Origin: CAYLUN01 sp964386865 | Lineage (GTDB): Bacteria; Verrucomicrobiota; Kiritimatiellia; RFP12; UBA1067 | DNA: 39,185 nt | Assembly (NCBI GenBank): GCA_964386865.1 | Contig: CAYLUN010000051.1 | Span: 1 to 39,185 of the forward strand | Reading direction: 5' to 3' | In this document: positions 16,509-23,768 of the stretch, piece by piece | Numbering within the stretch: the first letter of the stretch is position 1 | Layout of the letters: every line of letters starts with the position of its first letter | The notes under the pieces: model-generated | Told to the model about the DNA's origin: nothing | Seen by the model: only the letters and a program-made list of their open reading frames with translations | Database searches by the model: none | Made by a program: the position numbers and the translations under genes

Positions 16509-19500
16509 TCAGCGGAGGCTGATCAGGGTACCGACGCGGAAGATCAGCAGGACCACGTTGTTGCCGACTCGCCTGACGCGCGTCTGGTACGGCGCGAGAC
16601 CCGCGCCCTGCGCCGTCCACGCAGCGAGGTTCTCCTCGCCCGCAACTGAGCCGCACGTGAAGAGCGTGATCTGCTGCGGGGGCGGATGGCCGTTCAGCGC
16701 CAGCGCCACCGTGCCCGCGCCCTCCACCGATAGCGTGCCAGCGACGTTCACAACGTCCGCAACGCCTACGACATAGTCGACCGCGTTCGTGACGCCCGCG
16801 ACCAGCGTCAGGCCGCCGCCGACCGACAGCGCCCCGACCGTCCCCGCCGTATCGCCGACAGAGAGGAGCCCCGTCACGCGGACCGTGCCGCCCGTCACCG
16901 CGCCCGCGCCGCTCAGCGAGGCCAGCGTCTGGCTGCCGCCCCACAGGTCCAGCGCCGCGCCCGACGCGACGGAGACCGCGACACCGGGTGAGAGGCGGTT
17001 CGTCGACGCGCCGCCGTCGCCCTCGCCCAGCCACTTGCGGCGCAGGTAGCGGATGGTGTCTGTGCGGTCACTCGCGCTCAGGATATTCGTGTAGACCAGA
17101 ACCTCTCCGACGTCGATCGCGAGGTTGCCCTTCGCCACCTTGGTGAAGGGCGTAAAGTTGGTGGTCGAGGTCGACGGCCCGTACGCGTTCTCGTTGACCC
17201 ACAGCCGGTAGTCGCCCGCCTGGAGCTGCATCGTCTGCACGGCCCACGTCGCGCCGGACTCCGGCGAGTTGACCCCGACCGCCCCGCCGCCCTTGACCAG
17301 CGCGCGGTTATTCGCGGCGTCGAGCATGTGCAGCCAGCCACTGGTCGGCGTCTGGCCTTCGCTGTCGAGCGGGTTCCGGTACTGGCCGTTGGGCGCCGTA
17401 TCGCGGTACATGATCAGCACCGTGCTGCCCTGCGCCGTGACGTTCGAACCGAAATAGAGCCCCTTGTTGTTGCCGAAGCGCAGCACCGGCAGGCCGTTGA
17501 CCACATTGGTCTCGTAGGTCGGCCAGTTGTCGTTGGCGGCAGCCCAGTTGCCCCCGGCCAGGCTGGTCCAGCGCTTGACCGACTGACCCGGCGCGGGCGT
17601 ACCGCCGCTGCCGCTCGCGTTCGCGGCCAGCGTGTAGGGGTTGGCAGCGTCCAGCCAGAGCGTACAGCCCGGCGCCGGTGCGCCTTGCGAAACGACACGC
17701 CCGCCGCTGATCGCGAGCGGCCCCGCGAACGTCTGGGAGCCCAGCAGGGCGAGCGTCCCGGCGCCGCTCTTCGTGAGGCTGGCCGGACCGCCCAAAGCGG
17801 CCGCGACCACGCCCGTGCCCGCGACCGCGTAGGAGGAGCCCGTGAGCGCCCCGTTCAAGATCTGGCCGTTATTCAGGCTCACCGGGCCGCTGACGACCGG
17901 GAAGCCGCCCAAGTCGAGCGTGCCGCCCGCAACAGCCAGAGGGACGCCCGCCGTCAGAGCGCCCGCGCCGCCGAGCGCCAGCACTCCGCCGCCGACGCTC
18001 ACGCGGCCCGTGAAGGTGTTCGCGCCGGACAAAGTCCAGTGCCCGGCGTCCACCTTGCTGATTGCCGTGGCGGCACCCTCGGAGATCACACCCTCGATCA
18101 CGCCGCGGCCCGCTCCACGCAGGCTGAGCGTGTTGGTCGGGTTTAGGTCAACGTTCCCGCGCAGGGTCACGGACGCGGTGTTGGCCGCGGTGTCGAATGG
18201 CTTTCCCGCGAAAAGGGGCGAGTTTTTGAAGAGCGCGAGGTCGTTCGTGTGAGCCGTGACGCCATAGAACAGCAACCCGCCTGGCTCCACTAAAGCCGTG
18301 TTCAACGTGCCGCCGTACAGACTCACCGGGCCTGTGCCCAGCGCCCCGCTGGCGAATACATTGACCCTGTACCACTCGCTGTCCTGGCCGCGCACCGTCA
18401 GGCCGCCCGAGAAGGTGTTGCCGCTGTTATAAAGATCGATCGCGCCCGCGTTCTGCAGCTTATCGATGGCGCCGCCGCCCGTGATCGGGCCGTAGAAGGC
18501 GGCGCCCCACGTAGCCATCTCCATAAAGAGCGTCGTGCCGGAAGGGATTTCGACCGCGTTGTTGACGAAGACGCCGCTCTCGCGGCTGTCGTAAATGCGC
18601 GGCTGGATGCCGGCGTCGCTGGGCACGAATGTGAGCGGGCTGCCGCTCAGGGTGAAGGTGGCTTTCACGAAGGCCGACGGACCGTTCAGGAATTCGAGGC
18701 GGTTCAGCCGGAAGGGGTCGGCGATGTTTTGCGCGGAGCTGGTGCGGTTGGTGCCGTCGAACCGCACCACCGTGTTGCTGCCGGCCTCCGGCGCAAACAG
18801 GTCCGTTGTCCAGTTTGTGACCGCCGTCCAGTTATGGTCCGCGCCACCGCCGTCCCACACATACGTCTGGCTGCGCGCCAGCAGCAGGCGCTTCGAGACC
18901 GTGTCGTCTACAAGTTCAAAGCCGGCGGGGAGGTCCGTCAGACTCGAGAAGTAGGCGGCACCCGCGTTGCGCGTGAACGTGCCGCCGTCGGCGTAGTTCA
19001 CAACCACATAGATGCCGCTCACGCCGCCCGCGCCGACGTCGAAGTCCAGCTTGAGGCTGCGGATATCCAGCGTGCCGCCGTTGAGGTCGATAAGGTCGGA
19101 CGAGGTGCCGTCGATGCGGAAGTGGAGCGTGCCCGCGCCGTTGAAGGTGCCACCGTTGACCGTCACGTTGCCGGCGACAGTCGAGCCGCCGAGCGCCAGC
19201 GTGCCATTGTTCACCGTGACCCGCCCCGTGTACGTGTTCGCCCCGGCGATCGTCCACGTGCCCGCGTCGGACTTGACGAGCGCGTTCGTGCCGCCGCCGC
19301 TCACGCCGCCGCCCAGCGTCCCCGAGCCGGTGCCGCGCAGGTGGAGCGTGTACGCGCCGAGGCTGAGCGGGCCGTTCAGCGTCACGGCGCCAGACGCGGT
19401 TATCGGCGAGGTGCCGAAGAGGGTGACCGGGTTCGTGTGCGTCGCGGTGCTCCCGAAGGTGAGGCCGCCGGGGTTGGTCAGGTTGGTGCTGACAGGGCCG

Positions 19501-20135
19501 CCGTACAGGCTCACCGGGCCCGTGCCCAGCGCCCCGCTCGCGTTGACATTCACGTAGTTCCAGTTCACGTCGTTGGCGCGGATGATCAGGCCGCCCGAAA
19601 AGCTGTTCGTCGGATTGTTCAGGGTGATGCCGCCGTTGTGCAACAGCTTCTCGATCGCCCCGCCGCCGGAGACCACCCCGTTGAAGGTCACGCCATACGT
19701 GGTGTACTCGTGCTGGAGCGTCGTGCCGGACGGGATCTCGACGTCGCTGTTGATCGCGCAGGACGCATCCCTGTTCAGGTAGACGCGTGGCTGCGTGGTG
19801 CCGTTGGACTCGAAGCGAAACGCGTTTCCGCTCACCGTGATGGCGGACTTCGCCCCGGAGAACGGCGCGTTGCGGAACTCCAGCCGGTTCAGCACGAAGG
19901 GCGTCGCGATGTCCTGCACGACGCTGACGCGGTTGGTGCCGTCGAGTGTGACGAGCGTGTCACTTGCGCTGGCCGGAAAGCTGCCGTCCGGATTCCAGTT
20001 GTTTGCGGTGCTCCACTTGTTGTCCGCGCCGCCGCCGTCCCACACGCTCGTTGCCGCGCGTGCGCGTGACACAGCGAGGCAGGCTCCCAGTACCACGACA
20101 CCAGTCAACGCCATCCGCACCTGATAACTGACCAT
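16509..20135 (-). CDS. Secreted PATR protein 3 with internal duplication and LamG-like insert, C-terminal GTLISLR
   Basis: A 1208-aa secreted protein. The ATG at 20135 is chosen because AAAGGGG precedes it by 6 bases and a signal peptide follows (MVSYQVRMALTGVVVLGACLAVSRARA); the in-frame ATG at 20177 lies on the -10 box of the promoter. The mature protein has two long tandem units opening SVWDGGGADNKW and TYVWDGGGADHNW (about 28-422 and 423-725), more PATR repeats, a LamG-like block (about 850-1060, opening CTLWLDAANPYTL) and a C-terminal module ending NVVLLIFRVGTLISLR. No translocator barrel is visible. It is divergent from the XylR-like regulator at 20261 and shares promoter cassette copy B with it, so that regulator is its probable controller. 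Confidence 0.8.
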   Translation of the reverse strand: MVSYQVRMALTGVVVLGACLAVSRARAATSVWDGGGADNKWSTANNWNPDGSFPASASDTLVTLDGTNRVSVVQDIATPFVLNRLEFRNAPFSGAKSAITVSGNAFRFESNGTTQPRVYLNRDASCAINSDVEIPSGTTLQHEYTTYGVTFNGVVSGGGAIEKLLHNGGITLNNPTNSFSGGLIIRANDVNWNYVNVNASGALGTGPVSLYGGPVSTNLTNPGGLTFGSTATHTNPVTLFGTSPITASGAVTLNGPLSLGAYTLHLRGTGSGTLGGGVSGGGTNALVKSDAGTWTIAGANTYTGRVTVNNGTLALGGSTVAGNVTVNGGTFNGAGTLHFRIDGTSSDLIDLNGGTLDIRSLKLDFDVGAGGVSGIYVVVNYADGGTFTRNAGAAYFSSLTDLPAGFELVDDTVSKRLLLARSQTYVWDGGGADHNWTAVTNWTTDLFAPEAGSNTVVRFDGTNRTSSAQNIADPFRLNRLEFLNGPSAFVKATFTLSGSPLTFVPSDAGIQPRIYDSRESGVFVNNAVEIPSGTTLFMEMATWGAAFYGPITGGGAIDKLQNAGAIDLYNSGNTFSGGLTVRGQDSEWYRVNVFASGALGTGPVSLYGGTLNTALVEPGGLLFYGVTAHTNDLALFKNSPLFAGKPFDTAANTASVTLRGNVDLNPTNTLSLRGAGRGVIEGVISEGAATAISKVDAGHWTLSGANTFTGRVSVGGGVLALGGAGALTAGVPLAVAGGTLDLGGFPVVSGPVSLNNGQILNGALTGSSYAVAGTGVVAAALGGPASLTKSGAGTLALLGSQTFAGPLAISGGRVVSQGAPAPGCTLWLDAANPYTLAANASGSGGTPAPGQSVKRWTSLAGGNWAAANDNWPTYETNVVNGLPVLRFGNNKGLYFGSNVTAQGSTVLIMYRDTAPNGQYRNPLDSEGQTPTSGWLHMLDAANNRALVKGGGAVGVNSPESGATWAVQTMQLQAGDYRLWVNENAYGPSTSTTNFTPFTKVAKGNLAIDVGEVLVYTNILSASDRTDTIRYLRRKWLGEGDGGASTNRLSPGVAVSVASGAALDLWGGSQTLASLSGAGAVTGGTVRVTGLLSVGDTAGTVGALSVGGGLTLVAGVTNAVDYVVGVADVVNVAGTLSVEGAGTVALALNGHPPPQQITLFTCGSVAGEENLAAWTAQGAGLAPYQTRVRRVGNNVVLLIFRVGTLISLR
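17961..20054 (-). repeat. Internal tandem duplication in PATR protein 3
   Basis: Codons of residues about 28-317 (20054-19185) and about 423-725 (18869-17961) are related along their length. Shared blocks include VWDGGGAD, LEIPSGTTL-like VEIPSGTTL, ASGALGTGPVSLYGG and GRV-V-GG/NGTLALGG. At the DNA level the SGALGTGPVSLYGG codons (about 19500-19550 and 18300-18355) are nearly identical, so the duplication is moderately recent or is being homogenised. Confidence 0.7.
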
Positions 20136-20165
20136 GACAGACCCCTTTCCATTTAACGGGCTTTT

Positions 20166-20194
20166 ATAATACAACATCCCCTCACAAGCAACAA
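20166..20194 (-). promoter_or_regulatory. Predicted sigma70-type promoter of PATR protein 3
   Basis: On the minus strand: -35 TTGTTG (20194-20189), exactly 17 bases, -10 TATTAT (20171-20166, five of six). Transcription would start about 25 bases before the ATG at 20135, leaving a short leader with AAAGGGG. Confidence 0.65.
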
Positions 20195-20228
20195 GTCGTA
20201 CAACCGAATTTTTATGTCGTATTTACGA
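20195..20228. promoter_or_regulatory. Predicted operator for the XylR-like regulator
   Basis: Two direct GTCGTA hexamers start at 20195 and 20216, 21 bp (two helical turns) apart, the spacing used by AraC-type proteins. The distal one is part of a palindrome, TCGTA-TT-TACGA (20217-20228), and the proximal one abuts the -35 box. All are kept in copy A (4592, 4614; palindrome 4615-4626) with 22-bp spacing. A site next to the -35 suits activation. Confidence 0.45.
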
Positions 20229-20260
20229 AACATAGGCGTGACGCCCCCGCCGGAACGTGC

Positions 20261-21487
20261 ATGGTATTCGACATGTCCGCCGCATCCCACACCTCAGCCG
20301 GCTATCCGAAAGTCCTCCTCGTCTTCCCGACCGCCGTCGAAGTCTGCCGCCGCATGCTCCGGGGCATCCTGCGTTATGTGCGCGACGCGGGGCCTTGGGA
20401 GTTGCACATCGAAGAGTCTCCGACCGCCAAGACGCTGAAAGCCCTTGATGCCCGCTCCTTCTCCGGCATCATCGCCTACGTTGACCACGCCGCCGCGCTG
20501 GATCTGGTCCTCGCCTCGCGCGCGCCTTGCGTGATCGTAGACCCCAGAAAAGAGTACCTCCTCGAGCGCAAGGATCTTGAGCGCTTCACTCGCGTTTCCT
20601 GCGACAGCGGCGCGATCGGCCGGGCGGCCGCCGATTACTTTTTGGAACGGCACTACAAGCATTTCGCGTTCGTCGGCGAGCGCAACAACATTCACTGGTC
20701 CTGCGACCGCCGCGACGCCTTCGCCGGCCGTGTCAAACAGGCGGGCTATGGCTGCCATGTGTATCAGCCCAAACACGCGCGCCAACGCCCGAGCCCGGCA
20801 AAAGAGCGGAGCCTTCTGTGCGACTGGCTCCTCTCCCTGCCTAAGCCCGTGGCCCTCATGGCAGCCTTCGATGTGCGCGGACGCCAGGTCATAGAGGCCT
20901 GCGGCAGGACCGGCCTCGTTGTGCCGCATGAGGTCTCGGTCCTCAGCGTGGACAACGACGAGATCTACTGCGGCACGACCAACCCCCCCATGTCTAGCAT
21001 CCAGATGCGGGAGGAGGAGATCTGTTATCAGGCCGCGGCGCTCCTTCAGCAGCGCATGCTTAACAGGGGCTGCGCGAGGCCGCAGGCGCTTCACTACGGG
21101 GTCGAGTCGATCTTGACGCGCCGCTCAACCGAGGCCGACCAGATCGAGGACCCGCTCCTCGCCCGCGCGTTCCATTACATCTGGCAACACCTGGCCTCGC
21201 CCTTGCGCGTGGCCGACATCGCCAGTCACCTCAAATCGTCCCCTCGCCTTCTGGAATTGCATGCCAGACGCTTCTTGGGCCGAACGTTGCAAGACGAGAT
21301 TCAGAGAGCCAAGATGTCCCGCGCGCATCAGTTGTTGCTGGGTTCCCGCCTGACGGTCAACGAAGTAGCCGAAGCCTGCGGCTTTGCGACGACCAGTCAC
21401 TTCATCTTCTGCTTCCGCAAGCATTTCCGCCACACGCCGACGGCCGTCAGAAAGCGTGCGGCCACAGGCGTGTTCAACCAGAAATAG
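20261..21487 (+). CDS. XylR-like transcriptional regulator (LacI-type sugar-binding domain + AraC HTH)
   Basis: A 408-aa cytoplasmic regulator. Residues about 14-285 form a periplasmic-binding-protein-like sensor as in LacI/XylR proteins (YPKVLLVFPTAVEVCRRM; GYGCHVYQP; PVALMAAFDVRGRQVIEAC; EVSVLSVDND). Residues about 300-400 form the two-helix-turn-helix AraC domain (PLRVADIASHLKSSPRLLE; LTVNEVAEACGFATTSHFIF; FRHTPTAVR). This fusion is the XylR type, which senses a monosaccharide and usually activates catabolic genes; the sugar cannot be read here. The start is the ATG at 20261; another lies at 20273, neither with a strong ribosome-binding site. It is divergent from PATR protein 3 across the promoter/operator cassette. 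Its first 118 bp are duplicated at 16219. By cassette conservation it may also control the HZS-alpha-like gene at 4456. Confidence 0.9.
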   Translation: MVFDMSAASHTSAGYPKVLLVFPTAVEVCRRMLRGILRYVRDAGPWELHIEESPTAKTLKALDARSFSGIIAYVDHAAALDLVLASRAPCVIVDPRKEYLLERKDLERFTRVSCDSGAIGRAAADYFLERHYKHFAFVGERNNIHWSCDRRDAFAGRVKQAGYGCHVYQPKHARQRPSPAKERSLLCDWLLSLPKPVALMAAFDVRGRQVIEACGRTGLVVPHEVSVLSVDNDEIYCGTTNPPMSSIQMREEEICYQAAALLQQRMLNRGCARPQALHYGVESILTRRSTEADQIEDPLLARAFHYIWQHLASPLRVADIASHLKSSPRLLELHARRFLGRTLQDEIQRAKMSRAHQLLLGSRLTVNEVAEACGFATTSHFIFCFRKHFRHTPTAVRKRAATGVFNQK

Positions 21488-21528
21488 CCTCACGTCACGC
21501 AGAGATCACCGGGGGCACGTCTCAACCA

Positions 21529-21798
21529 TCAACCAGTAGCGTTTGGCCTAAACCGAAAGCTCGTTCTCAATCCTCTGGCAACGTGCCCGCGCTGGGTGAA
21601 GAATGCGGTGCATTTGTTGGTTGGCAAATCAGTACAGAATCCCGTTGCCTCTTTACTCAGGCCATCCTGCAAGCAGAGACCTGTCCCACTCGCGTTGAGT
21701 CGGAGACTCACATTTCCGCCGTTTGCCTCGGCCCAACCACGATCCCACATGTCTCGCGTTGTCTTTGCGACATGCTTGATTCGTATCTCAAAATTCAT
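21529..21798 (-). pseudogene. 5' fragment of a rhamnulose-1-phosphate aldolase-like (RhaD) gene
   Basis: From an ATG at 21798 with AAGGAAAACAG before it, the frame reads MNFEIRIKHVAKTTRDMWDRG and then WAEANGGNVSLRLN, which matches the N-terminus of RhaD and its class II aldolase fold, including the conserved GGN phosphate-binding turn. After about 35 residues the similarity fades and the frame ends at 21529; the active-site Glu and three zinc-binding His of the family are all missing. It is a gene remnant lying tail to tail with the XylR-like regulator, and it fills most of the 397-bp gap between that gene and the GH110-like gene. The rest of the gap shows no gene or clear terminator. Confidence 0.65.
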
Positions 21799-21884
21799 CT
21801 GTTTTCCTTGTTGTGCCATCACGCTTATAAACCGTCGCGCTCGATGGGTCAGCAGTACAGGGGTGCCTGTTTCGAATCCTCCTC

Positions 21885-23714
21885 CTAACGCAGCTCCACC
21901 TGCAGGGCCGACCAGCCCAGACCGACAGCGCCACGCCCGCCCTCCGCACGGTTGTCCGACCCGCGGACCCCGTCAACGCCCAACAGCAGAATCCCGTAGT
22001 CGGGACGGCTCAGCACCCGTCGCTCAGCCTCGCTCAATACGGCACTCTCCGGCAAATTGCGCGTCAGATCCAGCAGCGGGCCGCACTCCGGCGCCGACCC
22101 GGGGGCGGACACGCGATTCCCGTCGAGCGCGACCTCCGCGACATTCATCAGCGCAATGCCGGGGCCCGGCGCGCGAACCACCCGGTTGCTCGAACAGACC
22201 AGACCGAACATGTTGACCGTCGCGGAATATTGCGGCGGAAACAGCCTGTCGCTGAAGGCGCTCATGAGCATCAGCGGCGCGAATTCGGCATGCTTGTCTG
22301 CTTGCCCGACCGCGCCGAAGCCGCAATCCGTGAACACGTTCTCCGTAATCCGCACGTTGTTCGGAAACGGACCCTCCATCCAATAAGCCTCCGGTGCAAC
22401 GACCACACCGGAGCGCGCAATCCGCTCAAAGCGGCACTGCGCGATCACGCTGTCGGACGACTTGGTCAGCACGCCCCGCACATGCCCGTCATGAAAATAG
22501 CACGCCTCGATCACCGCGCCCCGGCCGGCGAAGTCCCCGCAGGAAACAAGATCAAACGGCATCAGCGGCACCTCGCGGTCAAAACGGACCTCGCACGGCT
22601 GCGCGTTGAAGAAATCGCGCATGCGGAGCCGCTTGCGGGTCTGCGCCAAATGCGCCTGAATCCGCGCATCAATCTCCCGGCTCGACAGCCCGGTCACCCG
22701 CACGCACGAGGTCACCCGCGCCTCGCCCAGCGGCTCGGCGAAGGGCATGCGGTACAGCTTTACCACGCTCCCTTCCGACAGATCCTGGCCCGCAGGCCCC
22801 GCAACGAGCCACGCCCCTGTGGCCGTGCGCTCCAGCGCGAGGTTCAGAAAGCCGTGGATGTTCACCAGATCGTCGAAGCAGTGCGCGATCTCGCAGTTGC
22901 GCAACACCGGCCCCCGCCGCTGGGTTATGGAGTGGAAACCATCCCGCGCGCCGGCCATCAACCGTCCCGACCCCGGCTTGCGCACGATGCGGCACCGCTC
23001 GTACCGGTGCCCGCCTTCCGCAAACCCGCACTCCGTGATGGCAAAGCCGCCGGCCGCATGGATCGTCACCTCCTCCATCCGCAGGCCCGCGCAGTTCTTG
23101 ACCACCACGCCCCCGCCGCCGCCGTGCAGCCCGATCACCGCGTAATCGCCGACGCGCAGCGGCCGCTTCATCGGCTCGAAGAAACGGTTCGACACAATCC
23201 GCACGATTCCGGGGGCGACCTCGTCCAGCGTCTCGCTTGTGGCATCCAGCACATTCAATTCGCGCGAGCCGTCCGGCTCGTAGAACAGGCAGCGGAAACC
23301 CTCCCGTCCGACCTTTGCATCGCCTCGCGGATACCCCTCGTCCACGCGCACATCCACGCCTTTACGCTCCGGATACAGCGCGACAATCCGACCCTGAGTA
23401 AACGGCAATGGGTCCATGTCGAGCGTCAGCGACCTTACCGTGCATTTCGTCGATCCCTGCAACGAAAGCCGGGCTTGCCCCGAGGTGAAGATCAGCGTCG
23501 CCCCCTGCCCGTCCAGCTCGAAACCATTGAGGCCGTGCAGTTCCAGCGGCCGCTCAAGCCGATAAACGGCCGGAGGAATTTTGTACGAGGCCGCGCCGGC
23601 AACAACGGCCGACTTCAGGTCGGCGAGCAAGTGCCGCCCCGCAAACACCTCGGCCTCATCGACCGCCGCGGCCGCACACGACGCGGCCCCCGCAACGAGC
23701 AAAATCCAAAACAC
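21885..23714 (-). CDS. Secreted right-handed beta-helix glycosidase, GH110-like (alpha-1,3-galactosidase family)
   Basis: A 609-aa protein with a short signal peptide (MFWILLVAGAASCAAAAV) and a GTG start at 23714 backed by GAGGAG-TTACC. The body is a parallel beta-helix: FELDGQGATLIF opens the coil, followed by the GH110-type blocks ARDGFHSITQRRGPVLRNC (about 256-274), CFDDLVNIHGFL (279-290), RGVLTKSSDSVIAQCRF and EAYWMEGPFPNNVRITENVF. The paired acids at 281-282 sit where GH110 enzymes have the DDAINVHG motif. Known GH110 enzymes release alpha-1,3-linked galactose from blood-group-B-type glycans or from marine galactans. It is the last intact gene of the minus-strand array, 54 bp after the HZS-alpha-like gene. 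Assignment is from motif recall; activity on galactose is inferred. Confidence 0.65.
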   Translation of the reverse strand: MFWILLVAGAASCAAAAVDEAEVFAGRHLLADLKSAVVAGAASYKIPPAVYRLERPLELHGLNGFELDGQGATLIFTSGQARLSLQGSTKCTVRSLTLDMDPLPFTQGRIVALYPERKGVDVRVDEGYPRGDAKVGREGFRCLFYEPDGSRELNVLDATSETLDEVAPGIVRIVSNRFFEPMKRPLRVGDYAVIGLHGGGGGVVVKNCAGLRMEEVTIHAAGGFAITECGFAEGGHRYERCRIVRKPGSGRLMAGARDGFHSITQRRGPVLRNCEIAHCFDDLVNIHGFLNLALERTATGAWLVAGPAGQDLSEGSVVKLYRMPFAEPLGEARVTSCVRVTGLSSREIDARIQAHLAQTRKRLRMRDFFNAQPCEVRFDREVPLMPFDLVSCGDFAGRGAVIEACYFHDGHVRGVLTKSSDSVIAQCRFERIARSGVVVAPEAYWMEGPFPNNVRITENVFTDCGFGAVGQADKHAEFAPLMLMSAFSDRLFPPQYSATVNMFGLVCSSNRVVRAPGPGIALMNVAEVALDGNRVSAPGSAPECGPLLDLTRNLPESAVLSEAERRVLSRPDYGILLLGVDGVRGSDNRAEGGRGAVGLGWSALQVELR

Positions 23715-23768
23715 GGTAACTCCTCTGGCTTAAAGTAATCGCGGACACTTCCGCTTCAACCCGGACTC

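Larger units (their letters stand above)
20141..20250 (-). repeat. Promoter/operator cassette, copy B
   Basis: The 110-bp partner of 4540-4648 (about 85% identical). It fills the divergent gap between PATR protein 3 and the XylR-like regulator. Here the cassette joins directly to the ribosome-binding site and start of the PATR gene, so this is probably the parental arrangement. Confidence 0.8.

Noticed and set aside
21862..21884. tRNA-like T-loop (TTCGAATCC)
   Set aside because: The stem bases either side do not pair, and no acceptor, D or anticodon arms can be built around it on either strand.
22230..23738. 502-aa plus-strand open frame
   Set aside because: Exact shadow of the GH110-like gene with Arg/His/Pro-rich composition and no motif.
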